Of a stretch of 64,000 nt of DNA, positions 50,543 through 61,402 are shown piece by piece; position 1 is the first letter of the stretch, and the number at the start of each line of letters is the position of its first letter. The notes under the pieces are model-generated. The model worked only from the letters and a program-made list of their open reading frames with translations. It had not been told where the DNA came from and ran no database searches. Origin of the DNA: Micropruina glycogenica (lineage in GTDB: Bacteria > Actinomycetota > Actinomycetes > Propionibacteriales > Propionibacteriaceae); assembly GCF_900289045.1 (NCBI RefSeq), contig NZ_LT985188.1, positions 992,001 through 1,056,000 on the forward strand, in the 5' to 3' direction. The position numbers and the translations under genes are program-made.

Positions 50543-51421
50543 ATGACGGTCGAGACCAGCAGCGGCGTGCTGCCCGAGCGTGCGTGGCGTCCGCTGGCCG
50601 AGGCGCATGGTGCGCGGGTGAGCGCGTGGACGCAGCCGTACCTGGATCGTCGCTCGCGGGGCGTGGCCCACCCGGTGGACGACTTTTTGTGGACGTACTA
50701 CTCCTACCGACCCAAGGCGCTGCTCACCTGGCACCCGGGTTGGGGCATCGCCTTGGCCGACGATGTCGACGAGGTCGCCGCCGTTCGCGGCTACGTGGTG
50801 GCCGGCGACCGTGCCTTCATCGACCCCGACCTGCCCCTGCGTCGCGCCGACCAGGTGCACCAGATTCGCGACCTGCTGGTGGCAACGGACGGGCGCCCGC
50901 CGGCGTTGGCCTGCTTCGGACTGCACGAGTGGGCGATGGTGTACCGGCAGCGGCCCGACCAGGTGCGGCACAACCGGGTGCCGCTGCGGCTGGGCAACGC
51001 CGGCAGCGACGAGGTGGTCGAGAGCCACCGCATCATGTGCAGCCACTACGACGCCTACCGGTTCTTCACCCCCGAGGCGGTCGACCTCAACACGAAGCGG
51101 CCCACGTTCGACACCCGGGCGCGCAACGAGCAGCCCGGCTGCCTGCACGCCGGCATGGACGTCTACAAGTGGGCCTACAAGCTCGCGCCCTTCACCTCGG
51201 CCGAACTGATCGCCGACTGCTTCGCGCTGGCTCGCGAGATTCGCGAACTCGACATGCGCGCCTCGCCCTACGACCTGCGCGAGTGGGGCTACTCCCCCGT
51301 CGCCATCGAAACCGCTGCCGGCAAGGCTGAATATGTGGCGGCGCAGCGAGTGTTCGCGACTCGGGCGGGTGAACTGCGGCGGCGTTTGATCGACGTGGCC
51401 GATGCGGTGCTGGCAGGCTGA
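50543..51421 (+). CDS. Conserved actinobacterial protein, often named 3-methyladenine DNA glycosylase
   Basis: This 292-residue soluble protein contains HPVDDFLWTYYSYRPKALLT, WHPGWG, CFGLHEWAMVY, CSHYDAYRFFTP and GCLHAGMDVYKWAYKL. I recall this pattern in actinobacterial proteins labelled as 3-methyladenine DNA glycosylase, but none of the standard helix-hairpin-helix or Aag glycosylase motifs is visible, so that name should be treated with caution. The many conserved His, Tyr and Asp residues suggest an enzyme. The start at 50543 is supported by AGGGGAGG. It is monocistronic. Confidence 0.7.
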   Translation: MTVETSSGVLPERAWRPLAEAHGARVSAWTQPYLDRRSRGVAHPVDDFLWTYYSYRPKALLTWHPGWGIALADDVDEVAAVRGYVVAGDRAFIDPDLPLRRADQVHQIRDLLVATDGRPPALACFGLHEWAMVYRQRPDQVRHNRVPLRLGNAGSDEVVESHRIMCSHYDAYRFFTPEAVDLNTKRPTFDTRARNEQPGCLHAGMDVYKWAYKLAPFTSAELIADCFALAREIRELDMRASPYDLREWGYSPVAIETAAGKAEYVAAQRVFATRAGELRRRLIDVADAVLAG

Positions 51422-51469
51422 CGGTGCACGGTGGGCCGAGCGCCGTCCTTCGCTCGTGGGTCACGTGGT

Positions 51470-51496
51470 GAGATTCCGGCGTTCGCCGGAATGACG
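51470..51496. repeat. REP-like unit
   Basis: A perfect unit with stem TCCGGCG/CGCCGGA and loop TTCG lies between two convergent genes, 49 bases after one stop and 5 bases before the other. It could serve as a terminator. Confidence 0.7.
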
Positions 51497-51501
51497 GGTG
51501 G

Positions 51502-53087
51502 TCAGCGAAACAGGTCGGCCTCGACCACGTCGCGCCGGCTGCGTCCGGAGTCTGGGGTGGCCGGCAGGGCGAAGGAGCTGAACTGGTACCCGCGCTGCAA
51601 CAGCGAACTGGTGCGCAACGCCTTGCTACGGCCGAATTGCGGACGCTCCACCTCGGGTCGCTGCAGTTCGACGGCGCCGATCTTGAGCGAGCGGGCGGTC
51701 GGCATCAGCACCAGCAGCACCCCGACCGCGAGCAGGGTGGCGCGAATCGCGTCGCTCTCGGGCGGCGGCAGCAGGTTGAACAGCGCCACGACCAACACCG
51801 CGACGCCCACCAGCGCGAACCCGGCCGACTGCCAGCGGCCCCGCCGCACGTAACTGTCGTGCGAGTCGAGCAACAGCTCCAGCCGCCTGGCCTCGTCGTT
51901 GTCGCGCCGATGCCGCAGGTTGTGCCACCACAGCGCCACGCCCGAGCGCGGCACCCCGCAGCAGGGGTGAGCGATGGTGCGCAGGTGCGCGAGCAGGTGG
52001 CGGGCCGCGCCGCGGAGCCCCCCGTCGCGGCGCAGCCCCAGCCGGTCGAGTTCCTCCTGGCCGGTGATGCACGCGTGCACGCCGCGCCGGCAGACCTCTT
52101 CGAACAGCCGCGGCGACAGCGGCTCGGAGCCCACGGGGCCGTCCGAGGTGCCGGTTTCGAGGTACCGGCGGGTCGACAGGTGCAGGTCGGCGGCCGTTCG
52201 GTAGTCGAGGGCGGCCTGAATGAGTTGCTGAGCGCTCTCGGCCGACCGGTCGTCGGCCTCGGTGTTCGCACCGCGGGCCAGAGCACCTTCGAACTCGCAC
52301 TCGGCCTTGAGCACCCGGGCCAGCAGATGGTCGGGCATGGCGGCGGTACAGGCCAGTGCGTCGGTGAGGGCGCCGCGGTGGTCACCGCTGAACAGGGCGG
52401 CCTGGGCCTGCAGCACCCGCAGGTCCATGTCGTGGCGGCGGGTGGTCAGCACCTGCTCCAGCATTGAGCTCGCGTCGGCGTCCCGGCCCGTGCGCAGGGC
52501 GAGCACGGCGGCCAGCACGCTGGTCCACCACGGCTCGTCGGCCGTCAGCGGTTCGCTGAGCAGCCGTTCGGCCAGCCGGTCGTCGCCGGCCAGCAGCGCC
52601 AGCCGCAGCTTGGGGCCGAGGTCGAGGTCGTCGCCCGACCGGGCCAACAACGCCCGGGCGACCGTCTGGCCACGCAACCGGGCGCTGCGCAGGTAGAGCC
52701 CGTCGGCCGGTCGATCAGCCGCAGGCCCTGGTCGTCGTCGCCGGGCGGCAGCACCACGGTGCACAACAGCGCGGCCCAGGCCTCGGTGGCCAGCGTGCGG
52801 TCGGGCAGGCCGTGGGAGGGTCGAGCGGCGGCGAGTTCGCTGAACGTCTGCGAGGCCCACAGCAGAAAGGTCGCGTTGCCGGCGAAGCGGTCGACGTGGC
52901 GGGCAAGCGCAGCCGCGGCGGCGTCGGGATCGGTGGCGAGCAGGGTCTCGACCTCGGCCTGGGCGGCAGCCGGCGCCGGACGCGTCCGACGCGGCCTGGC
53001 CGGCTTGTCGAAGCCGGAGAGGTGATCGGCCCACAGTGCTGCGGGCACAGTGGGGTCGGCCTCGGTGGTCTTGAGCAATGCGGCCAT
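51502..53087 (-). pseudogene. Helical-repeat membrane protein with a frameshift
   Basis: Coding starts at the ATG at 53087 (MAALLKTTEADPTVPAALW, with GGGGGAG just upstream). It runs in one frame to LRLIDRP near 52716, then continues in another as DGLYLRSARLRG down to the stop at 51502. Adding one C in the run at 52709-52716 would restore a single protein of about 528 residues. The N-terminal two-thirds look like TPR/SEL1-type helices (for example VLAAVLALRTGRDADASSML). Two membrane helices near the C-terminus (ALVGVAVLVVALFNLL; AVGVLLVLMPTA) anchor it. Function is unknown. The break may be a real mutation, a sequencing error or recoding. Confidence 0.62.
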
Positions 53088-53353
53088 CGGCTCCCCCTTT
53101 CGGTAATCAGGAGCGCGCAGGCAGCCGTCAGGTGCATCGCCTCCCGAAATGCTGGGAGCAGTGTCGCGGTGCTGGCGGGGTGCGATCAATGGGCGAAATT
53201 GCGCACACGGCGTGCGACACCTGACAGCCGTCGAGGGTCGGGGGTCCCAACCGGCTCCCCCACCCCCGGGGAGTGCCGGGATCTCCCAACCGGACCCGAC
53301 GCCTCAGTGACAGCGACGCCGGGCCGAGGGACTGGCTCTCGGCGCGGGTGGGG

Positions 53354-53450
53354 ACATTCCGGCGTTCGCCGGAATGACGGAGCACGCGGCGATCGGTACC
53401 TCGGGTTGCTTGGTGCGGGTTGGGAGATGACTCCGTTCGCCGGAATGACG
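53354..53450. repeat. Two REP-like units in a gene-free stretch
   Basis: A unit at 53354-53379 is followed by a degenerate one at 53424-53450 in the same orientation. The surrounding gene-free stretch 53088-53474 (387 bases) shows no other structure I can name; short frames there are not gene-like. Confidence 0.6.
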
Positions 53451-53474
53451 ATGAGCGCCGAAATGACGTGACCC

Positions 53475-54050
53475 TCAGTCGTCGACCAACTCTGCCGTCG
53501 CGACCTCTTCGGGCGAGGGCCCCTTGATGTAGCTGGTCGCCGTCAGTCTTCCCTCACGTGAGACGAAGGTGTCGGCGGCCATCGCAATGTCGGTGTTCTG
53601 GCAGCTGACGCCGAGCCAGGTGCCGTCGGCGAGCTTCACCAGCGTGGCGCTGATCACCCCGCGGCGGGGGTCGACCGGCTGACGGTCGGGATCGACCTGG
53701 CCGCTGATCTGCCATTGTGCCGCCACCACAGCGGCGTCGTCGCCGAGGAAGCGCTGGGTCACCTTGCTGATGCTGATCGTCGCATTGGCGAAGGCGTGCT
53801 GAAAGCCGAACTGCTGCGCCTTCACGATCGAATGGCGACCGGTCCACCATAACCCGACGACGTTGATGAAATCGGCGTCCTCGACGAACAGCCGGCCGAT
53901 CGCCTCGGCGTCCTTGGCGTCCCAGGCGCGGATGTACTCGTGCACCAGCTGGATCGGTTCGGTCAACGGGTTCTTCGCAGGCGTCTGGTCGGGGAACGGC
54001 AGGGGCGTCATCGCCACCGCCTTCTTCAGCAGCTTCTTCAGCTTGGGCAT
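53475..54050 (-). CDS. SgcJ/EcaC (SnoaL-like, DUF4440) family protein
   Basis: This 191-residue protein has a cone-shaped NTF2-like domain of about 125 residues: VHEYIRAWDAKDAEAIGRLF, DADFINVVGLWWTGRHSI and VVAAQWQISGQVDPDR. This pattern matches the SgcJ/EcaC family. A basic N-terminal helix KLKKLLKKAV precedes it; it is not a clear signal peptide. GGAGG lies 4 bases before the ATG at 54050. No function can be assigned, as the fold is used for many small-molecule reactions. Confidence 0.83.
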   Translation of the reverse strand: MPKLKKLLKKAVAMTPLPFPDQTPAKNPLTEPIQLVHEYIRAWDAKDAEAIGRLFVEDADFINVVGLWWTGRHSIVKAQQFGFQHAFANATISISKVTQRFLGDDAAVVAAQWQISGQVDPDRQPVDPRRGVISATLVKLADGTWLGVSCQNTDIAMAADTFVSREGRLTATSYIKGPSPEEVATAELVDD

Positions 54051-54160
54051 GGGGCCTCCGGTTGCGTGGCATGGGCGTGAAGCGTGCCCCTGGCGCAACA
54101 TGGTGACAGCCGCCCGATCACGGCGCAATCGGGGCGGCTGCCGGTTGGATCGGCCGAGTT

Positions 54161-55633
54161 TCAGACCATCATCGGACGTTCGGTGGGCAGAATCGGCTTG
54201 GGCAGCCGCGACTTGCCCTGCAGGTAGGCGTCGACGCCGTTCGCGCACGAGCGGCCTTCGGCGATCGCCCACACGATCAGCGACTGGCCACGCCCCGCGT
54301 CTCCGCAGACGAACACGCCCGGCACCGACGTGGCGTAGTTCTCGTCGCGCGCGACGTTGCCGCGCGGGTCGAGATCGACACCCAGTTGCTCAACCAGGCC
54401 CGCCTTCTCGGGGCCGACGAAGCCCATGGCCAGCAGCACCAGCTCGGCCGGAATCTCGCGCTCGGTGCCGGGCACCGGCTCGAACCGTCCGTTGTTGAAG
54501 CTGACCTCGCTCAACCGCAGCGTCTTGACCTTGCCGTTCTCGTCGCCGACGAACTCGCTGGTCGACACCGCGTACACGCGGTCGCCGGCTTCTTCGTGCG
54601 CCGAACTGATGCGGAACGTCATCGGGTACGTCGGCCATGGCTGGTTCGCCGGACGATGCTCGGGCGGCCTCGGCAGAATCTCGAGTTGAGTGACCGAGGC
54701 GGCCCCCTGCCGGGTGGACGTGCCCAGGCAGTCCGCGCCCGTGTCGCCGCCGCCGATGATCACCACGTGCTTGCCGGTGGCCGTGATCTGGTTCTCGACC
54801 TCTTTGCCCACCGCGACCCGGTTGGCCTGCGGCAGGAACTCCATGGCCTGGTGAATGCCGTCGAGTTCGCGGCCCGGCACCGGCAGGTCGCGGGCCACCG
54901 TCGAGCCGATCGCCAGCACCACCGCGTCGAACCGCTCGAGCAGGTCGTGGCCGGAATGGTCGCCGTCGCCGCCGATGCGGCGGCCCGGCTTGAACACGGT
55001 TCCCTCCAGGCGCATCTGCTTGAGCCGGCGGTCGAGCACCGCCTTCTCCATCTTGAACTCGGGAATGCCGTAGCGCAGCAGGCCGCCGATGGCGTCGGCC
55101 CGCTCGTAGACGACCACGGTGTGCCCGGCACGGGTCAACTGCTGGGCCGCGGCGAGCCCGGCCGGGCCCGAGCCGATCACGGCCACGGTCTTGCCGGTGT
55201 GCCACTCGGGGGTGACGGCGGTGACGCGCCGGTCGCTCCACGCCCGGTCGATGATGGCCACCTCGACGTTCTTGATGGTCACCGGCTCGCGGTTGATGCC
55301 CACCACGCACGCGGTTTCACACGGGGCCGGGCAGAGCCGTCCGGTGAACTCGGGAAAGTTGTTGGTGGCGTGCAGCCGGTCGGTCGCGCCGCGCCAGTCG
55401 TCACGCCACACCAGGTCGTTCCACTCGGGAATCAGGTTGCCCAGCGGGCAGCCCTGGTGGCAGAACGGAATGCCGCAGTCCATGCAGCGTCCGGCCTGCT
55501 TGGTGATGATCGGCAACACCGCCTTGCCGGGCGACTCTGGGTAGACCTCGTGCCAGTCGTGCACACGCTCGGCCACTGGACGGCGCGAGGCCACCTCGCG
55601 CGGCGTCGTCATGAAACCTTTGGGGTCAGCCAT
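54161..55633 (-). CDS. gltD: Glutamate synthase small subunit
   Basis: This 490-residue subunit passes electrons from NADPH through FAD and two [4Fe-4S] clusters to GltB, which makes two glutamates from glutamine and 2-oxoglutarate. The N-terminal ferredoxin-like cysteines are in [17 protein letters not shown] and CPAPCETAC. The FAD loop is [15 protein letters not shown] and the NADPH loop [12 protein letters not shown]. Length and motifs are normal. It overlaps gltB by 8 bases and is translated after it. Confidence 0.96.
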   Translation of the reverse strand: MADPKGFMTTPREVASRRPVAERVHDWHEVYPESPGKAVLPIITKQAGRCMDCGIPFCHQGCPLGNLIPEWNDLVWRDDWRGATDRLHATNNFPEFTGRLCPAPCETACVVGINREPVTIKNVEVAIIDRAWSDRRVTAVTPEWHTGKTVAVIGSGPAGLAAAQQLTRAGHTVVVYERADAIGGLLRYGIPEFKMEKAVLDRRLKQMRLEGTVFKPGRRIGGDGDHSGHDLLERFDAVVLAIGSTVARDLPVPGRELDGIHQAMEFLPQANRVAVGKEVENQITATGKHVVIIGGGDTGADCLGTSTRQGAASVTQLEILPRPPEHRPANQPWPTYPMTFRISSAHEEAGDRVYAVSTSEFVGDENGKVKTLRLSEVSFNNGRFEPVPGTEREIPAELVLLAMGFVGPEKAGLVEQLGVDLDPRGNVARDENYATSVPGVFVCGDAGRGQSLIVWAIAEGRSCANGVDAYLQGKSRLPKPILPTERPMMV

Positions 55634-58600
55634 GCGCGGCCTCCATCATCATCGCGGTGGTTGCCTCTTCGTCGAGCCCGGCCTCTTCGGCCTCTTCACG
55701 TGCGGCCACGACCCGGGCGTAGTCGCGCGGCATCACCACGGTGAACCGCGCAGCCAGATCGGCCTCGTCGAGCAGCCGCTGCGCGACCGCAGAACCGGTT
55801 TCTTCGTGATGCTTGACCAGCAGCTCGCGAATGCGCGCCACCTGGGCCTCGGACGGCTCCAGCGGGTCGACCATCTCGGTGTTCAGCCGGCCCCGGTCGA
55901 GGTCGAGCACGAACGCGACGCCACCCGACATGCCGGCGGCGAAGTTGCGTCCGGTGCCACCGAGAACCATGGCCTCACCACCGGTCATGTACTCGCAGCC
56001 GTGATCACCCACGCCCTCGACCACCGCGGTGGCACCCGAGTTGCGCACGCAGAACCGCTCGCCGGCCTTGCCCCGAATGTAGAGCTCACCCGAGGTGGCG
56101 CCGTAGGCGATCACATTGCCGGCGATGATGTGCTCCTCGGCCACGAACGCGGCGTCGTCGGCGGGCCGCACGATCAGCCGGCCACCCGACAGGCCCTTGC
56201 CGAAGTAGTCGTTGGTGTCGCCGACCAGCCGCAGCGTGATGCCCGCCGGCAGAAATGCGCCGAAGCTCTGCCCCGCCGTACCCCGCAGAGTGAGGTCGAT
56301 GGTGTTTTCGGGCAGGCCCTTGCCGCGGGTGGCCTTGGTGACCTCGTGGCCCAGAATCGTGCCCACCGTGCGGTCGACGTTGCGCACCGCCAGGTCGGCG
56401 CGCACCAGTTCACCCTCGGTGAGGGCCGGTTGGGCCAGCTCGATCAGCTTGACGTCGAGCTTGGTGTCGAGGCCGTGGTCCTGGTGCGTGATCCGGTGCA
56501 GCGGCCCGTCGGTGTCGACCCAGTGCAGAATCGGTTCCAGGTCGAGGCCCCGCGCCTTCCAGTGGTCGATCGCCTGCCGGGCCTGCAGCACCTCGACGTG
56601 GCCGACGGCCTCTTCGATCGAGCGGAAGCCCAGCGCGGCCAGCAGTTCGCGCACCTCTTCGGCTATGTACTCGAAGAAGGTCACCACGTACTCGGCCTGG
56701 CCGGAGTACTTGGCCCGCAGCTCAGGGTTCTGGGTGGCGACGCCGACCGGGCAGGTGTCGAGGTGGCAGACCCGCATCATGACGCAGCCCGACACCACCA
56801 GCGGCGCGGTGGCGAAGCCGAACTCCTCAGCACCCAGCAGGGCGCCGATCACCACGTCGCGGCCGGTCTTGAGCTGGCCGTCGACCTGCACCACGATGCG
56901 GTCGCGCAGGCCGTTGATCAGCAGCGTCTGCTGGGTTTCGGCCAGGCCGAGCTCCCACGGGCCGCCGGCGTGCTTGAGCGAGGTGAGCGGCGCCGCGCCG
57001 GTGCCGCCGTCGTGACCCGAGATCAGCACCACGTCGGCCTTCGCCTTGCTCACGCCGGCGGCGACCGTGCCGACGCCCACCTCGGCGACCAGCTTCACGT
57101 GCACCCGGGCGACGGGGTTGGCGCACTTCAGGTCGTGGATCAGCTGTTTCAGGTCTTCGATCGAGTAGATGTCGTGGTGCGGCGGCGGGCTGATCAGGCC
57201 GACGCCCGGCGTCGAGTGCCGGGTCTTGGCCACCCACGGGTACACCTTCTGGCCGGGCAGCTGGCCCCCCTCGCCGGGCTTGGCGCCCTGCGCCATCTTG
57301 ATCTGAATGTCGGTCGAGTTGGTCAGGTAGTCCGACGTCACCCCGAACCGTCCGGACGCCACCTGCTTGATCGCCGAGCGGCGCTCGGGGTCGTACAGCC
57401 GGTCGACGTCTTCGCCGCCCTCGCCGGTGTTCGACTTGCCGCCGAGCCGGTTCATGGCGATCGCCAGGGTCTGGTGCGCCTCGAGCGAGATCGAGCCGTA
57501 CGACATGGCTCCGGTCGAGAACCGCTTGACGATCTCGCTGACCGGTTCGACCTGATCGATCGGCACCGGCTTGCGGTCTGAGCTGAACTCGAGCAGGCCG
57601 CGCAGGGTCATCAGCCGCTTGGCCTGGTCGTTGACCCGTTCGGTGTAGGCCTTGAAGATGTCGTAGCGCTTGGCCCGGGTGGCGTGCTGCAGCCGGAACA
57701 CCGTCTCGGGGTCGAACAGGTGCGGTTCGCCCTCGCGGCGCCACTGGTACTCACCGCCCACGTTGAGCGTGCGGTGCGGCAGCGTGATGCGGTCGGGCGG
57801 GTAGGCCACGGCGTGCCGCGCGGCGATGCCGCGGGCGATCTCGTCGAGACCGATGCCTTCGATGCGGCTGGTGGTGCCGGTGAAGTAGGCGTCGACGAAC
57901 TCGGAACTCAGCCCGAGCGCCTCGAAGATCTGCGCGCCGGTGTAGCTGGCGATGGTCGAAACGCCCATCTTGCTCATCACCTTGAGCACGCCCTTGCCCA
58001 GCGCCTTGCGCACGTTGGCCACGGCCTTGTCGGGCTCGACCTTGACCAGCCATTCACGGCGGGCCAGGTCTTCGGCCGACTCGAACGCCAGGTAGGGGTT
58101 GACCGCGGCCGCGCCGAAGCCGACCAGCAGCGCCACGTGGTGCACCTCGCGCACGTCACCGGCCTCGACGATCAGGCCCACCTGGGTGCGCATCTTCTCG
58201 CGCACCAGGTGCTGGTGCACCGCGGCGGTGAGCAGCAAGGACGGAATCGGCGCCAGGTCGGCGTTGCTGTGCCGGTCGCTGAGAATGATGGTGCGGCAGC
58301 CGCGTTCGATCGACGCCGTGACCTCGGCACACAACTCGGCCAGCTTGTTCTTCAGGCCCTCGGCACCGTCCTCGACCGGGTAGAGGCCGCGCACGACGTG
58401 GGTGTCGTACTCGGGCATGCCGCCGTCGCGGTTGATGCGCACCAGCTTGGCCAGTTGGTCTGAATCGAGCACCGGGTAGCCGATCACGATGTGCTTGCAC
58501 GAGTCCGGCCCGGGCTGCAGCAGGTTGCCCTCGGGGCCGAAGGTCGAACTGAGCGAGGTGACCAGCTCTTCGCGAATGGCGTCCAGTGGCGGGTTGGTCA

Positions 58601-60146
58601 CCTGCGCGAACAACTGGGCGAAGTAGTCGAACAGCAGCCGGGGGCGGTCGCTGAGCACTGCGAGCGGCGTGTCGGTGCCCATCGACCCGATCGGCTCGGC
58701 GCCGCTGTTGGCCATCGGCGCCAGAATGATCTTGAGCTCTTCGTGGGTGTAGCCGAACACCTGCTGGCGGCGCAGCACCGAGGCGGCGCTGTGCACCACG
58801 TGCTGGCGGTCGGGCAGCTCGTCCAGATCGATGCGGCCCGCCTCGAGCCACTCGGCGTAGGGGTGTTCGGCGGACAGCGACGACTTGATCTCGTCGTCGT
58901 CGATCAGCCGGTGCTCGGCCATGTCGACCAGCAGCATGCGGCCCGGCTGCAACCGGCCCTTGGCGATCACCTTGCTCTGCGGAATGTCGATCACGCCGGC
59001 TTCTGAGGCGAACACCACCAGGCCGTCGTCGCTGACCCAGTACCGGCCCGGACGAAGCCCGTTGCGGTCGAGCGTGGCGCCGATCAGGGTGCCGTCGGTG
59101 AAGCAGACGGCCGCCGGGCCGTCCCAGGGCTCCATGAGTGAGGAGTGGAACGAGTAGAAGGCCTTGCGGGCCGGGTCCATCTCGATGTTGTTCTCCCAGG
59201 GCTCCGGGATCATCATCATCACCGCGTGCGGCAGCGACCGGCCGCCTAGATGCAGCAGTTCGAGCACCTCGTCGAACGACGCCGAGTCGGAGCCGCCCTC
59301 GGTGCAGATCGGGAACAGCCGCTCGAAGTCGCCGGGAATCAGGTCGCTGGCCAGTAGGGCCTCACGCGCGCGCATCCAGTTGCGGTTGCCCTTGACGGTG
59401 TTGATCTCGCCGTTGTGGGCGATCAACCGGTAGGGGTGCGACAGCTCCCAGGCGGGGAAGGTGTTGGTCGAGAATCGCGAGTGCACCAGGGCCATGGCCG
59501 AGGCGGCGCGCTCGTCAGTGAGGTCGGGAAAGACCTCGGCCAACTGCTGCGTGGTGAGCATGCCCTTGTACACGGTGGTGCGCGCCGACAACGAGGCGAA
59601 GTAGACGCCCGCCTCGCCGCGGGCACGCTGGCGCAGCGGGTAGGCGAGACGGTCGAGATCGATGCCCGCCTGGTTGCCGGGAGCGGTGAGGAACAACTGC
59701 TCGAAGATCGGCATCACGTCGCGCGAGATCGGGCTGAGGGTGTTGTCACGGGTGGGCACCGAACGCCAGCCCAGCACGTCCAGGCCCTCTTCGATGGCGA
59801 TGTATTCGATGGTGCGCTTGGCCTGGGCGCGCTTCACCGGCGACTGGGGCAGAAACGCCATACCCATCGCGTAGTGCCCGGCCTCGGGCAGGTCGAAGTC
59901 GACGACGGCGCGGAACAGCGCGTCGGGCACCTGAAGCAGCATGCCGGCGCCGTCACCGGCGAACTCGTCGGCACCGGTGGCGCCGCGGTGGTCGAGATTC
60001 TCCAGGGCGGTCAGGCCTTTGGCCACGATGTCGTGGCTGGCCTCACCGCTCAACTGGGCGACGAAGGCCACACCGCAGGCGTCGTGCTCGAACGAGGGGT
60101 CGTACAGGCCTTCCGCTGGCCGAGCGGGCATGGTGGGTAGAGCCAT
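55626..60146 (-). CDS. gltB: Glutamate synthase large subunit
   Basis: This 1506-residue precursor contains the class II glutaminase domain (nucleophile Cys24 in [12 protein letters not shown], exposed after propeptide removal), a central domain, the FMN-binding synthase domain and the C-terminal GXGXG beta-helix. The [3Fe-4S] cysteines lie in [15 protein letters not shown] after [15 protein letters not shown] precedes the ATG at 60146. The longer frame to 60239 lacks support. It heads the gltBD operon. The 199-base divergent gap upstream should hold its promoter and any nitrogen control. Confidence 0.96.
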   Translation of the reverse strand: MALPTMPARPAEGLYDPSFEHDACGVAFVAQLSGEASHDIVAKGLTALENLDHRGATGADEFAGDGAGMLLQVPDALFRAVVDFDLPEAGHYAMGMAFLPQSPVKRAQAKRTIEYIAIEEGLDVLGWRSVPTRDNTLSPISRDVMPIFEQLFLTAPGNQAGIDLDRLAYPLRQRARGEAGVYFASLSARTTVYKGMLTTQQLAEVFPDLTDERAASAMALVHSRFSTNTFPAWELSHPYRLIAHNGEINTVKGNRNWMRAREALLASDLIPGDFERLFPICTEGGSDSASFDEVLELLHLGGRSLPHAVMMMIPEPWENNIEMDPARKAFYSFHSSLMEPWDGPAAVCFTDGTLIGATLDRNGLRPGRYWVSDDGLVVFASEAGVIDIPQSKVIAKGRLQPGRMLLVDMAEHRLIDDDEIKSSLSAEHPYAEWLEAGRIDLDELPDRQHVVHSAASVLRRQQVFGYTHEELKIILAPMANSGAEPIGSMGTDTPLAVLSDRPRLLFDYFAQLFAQVTNPPLDAIREELVTSLSSTFGPEGNLLQPGPDSCKHIVIGYPVLDSDQLAKLVRINRDGGMPEYDTHVVRGLYPVEDGAEGLKNKLAELCAEVTASIERGCRTIILSDRHSNADLAPIPSLLLTAAVHQHLVREKMRTQVGLIVEAGDVREVHHVALLVGFGAAAVNPYLAFESAEDLARREWLVKVEPDKAVANVRKALGKGVLKVMSKMGVSTIASYTGAQIFEALGLSSEFVDAYFTGTTSRIEGIGLDEIARGIAARHAVAYPPDRITLPHRTLNVGGEYQWRREGEPHLFDPETVFRLQHATRAKRYDIFKAYTERVNDQAKRLMTLRGLLEFSSDRKPVPIDQVEPVSEIVKRFSTGAMSYGSISLEAHQTLAIAMNRLGGKSNTGEGGEDVDRLYDPERRSAIKQVASGRFGVTSDYLTNSTDIQIKMAQGAKPGEGGQLPGQKVYPWVAKTRHSTPGVGLISPPPHHDIYSIEDLKQLIHDLKCANPVARVHVKLVAEVGVGTVAAGVSKAKADVVLISGHDGGTGAAPLTSLKHAGGPWELGLAETQQTLLINGLRDRIVVQVDGQLKTGRDVVIGALLGAEEFGFATAPLVVSGCVMMRVCHLDTCPVGVATQNPELRAKYSGQAEYVVTFFEYIAEEVRELLAALGFRSIEEAVGHVEVLQARQAIDHWKARGLDLEPILHWVDTDGPLHRITHQDHGLDTKLDVKLIELAQPALTEGELVRADLAVRNVDRTVGTILGHEVTKATRGKGLPENTIDLTLRGTAGQSFGAFLPAGITLRLVGDTNDYFGKGLSGGRLIVRPADDAAFVAEEHIIAGNVIAYGATSGELYIRGKAGERFCVRNSGATAVVEGVGDHGCEYMTGGEAMVLGGTGRNFAAGMSGGVAFVLDLDRGRLNTEMVDPLEPSEAQVARIRELLVKHHEETGSAVAQRLLDEADLAARFTVVMPRDYARVVAAREEAEEAGLDEEATTAMMMEAAHG

Positions 60147-60332
60147 AGGGGTTCTCCTCATCTTCCGGCGTGGACGTCGGGGGCCGGAGGTGCCGAAGCG
60201 TTCGCCGTCCGGCGCCAACGCTGCACGCGGTGGCAGCATACAGAACCGCCCATTGCGGGCAGGTTACGGGTGCTTGCATGGTGGACGACGCGAACCGGGT
60301 CTCGGCTCTCGACTCCATCGGGCGCCCAACCT

Positions 60333-60338
60333 AACCTG
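60333..60338 (+). promoter_or_regulatory. Putative -10 element (TAACCT), leaderless start
   Basis: TAACCT ends 7 bases before the ATG at 60346 with no ribosome site between, as at map, lpd, ppk2 and others. Confidence 0.5.
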
Positions 60339-60345
60339 TGCCGCA

Positions 60346-61391
60346 TGGCAGAGCAGCAATGGCAGCGGTTGGTGGACAGTGTCGAAGGCGCCTTCAGCCT
60401 CGAAGTACCCGCGGGGTGGCAGGGGGACGTCCGGACGCTGCGGGTGGGACAGCTGACCCGACGGGCCGTGCGGGCCGTGTCGCCGGACGGGTCGGTGCGG
60501 CTCAGCCTGCACGACCCGGATCTGCCGGCGTTCTATGAGCCGTCGTCGGGAATGTTCGTCACACCCGGTGTTCATCAGTTGATGCCCTTCGTGCCGGCCG
60601 AGACGTTTCTGCCGCAGTACCTGCAGCAGCGGTTCGGCGCTGCGCCGGGCTTCACGATCGGGGCAGTCGTCGACGAGCCCGACCTGGTGCGCGACACCGT
60701 GCAACGGGCGGCCCAACGCGGCTTTCAGGTGCGTCCCACGGCTGCGTCGGCCGAGTTCAGCTTCACCGACCAGGGCCGCCCGGTGGCGGCGCTGATGATG
60801 TGCTCCACCACGTCGTTCGGACCCACCTGGGCGGCCGACGTGTTCGCGGTTTTCGCCGTGGGCGGCAGCCGTCCCGATCGTGCGCTGCTGCTGCACGCGC
60901 TGCTGTCGGAGCGCACCGATGCCCAGTGGCAGGCCGGCGAGAACCAGTTGTTCGCCAACCAACAGGCGATCAACGCCCAGCAGAGCCAGCAGTGGATGAA
61001 CGTGATGACTCAGGGCCACAACCAACGCATGGGTGACATCGCCGCTGCGGGTATGGCCAACACGGCGATGCACAACGACCGCATGGCCATGGGGCAGGCC
61101 GCCACCGATGCCTACCTCGATCGGTTGAACCAACCGGTGGCCGGCGTCGGCGACGGCGTCGGGGCACCGGGGCTCGATCAGCAGCACCAGAGCATCAACG
61201 CCATACGCGAAGAAGAGACGGTGCGCACGGCGTCGGGCGACGACGTGCAGGTCGAAGCCGGCGCCGACCGCTACTTCGTGGACGAGCGCAACCGCACCTG
61301 GGTGGGCGCCCAGGGGAACGTGCAGGCCAACGACTTCACGGCGGCGGGCTTGAATCCCGACGACTACCAAGAGGGCCAGATCCGCCGCTGA
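60346..61391 (+). CDS. Soluble protein of unknown function with Gln/Met-rich coiled segment
   Basis: This 348-residue cytosolic protein has three visible parts. Residues 1-200 form a folded alpha/beta region (for example FSLEVPAGWQGDVRTL, which recalls PsbP/DcrB-like folds in lipoproteins but without a signal peptide). Residues 200-265 form a Gln/Asn/Met-rich helical stretch (ANQQAINAQQSQQWMNVMTQ). Residues 280-348 form a compact acidic C-terminal domain with RYFVDERNRTWVGAQG. I do not recognise the family. The ATG at 60346 is backed by a -10-like element. It is divergent from gltB and convergent with lgt. Confidence 0.7.
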
Positions 61392-61402
61392 CCGGTCGTC
61401 GG

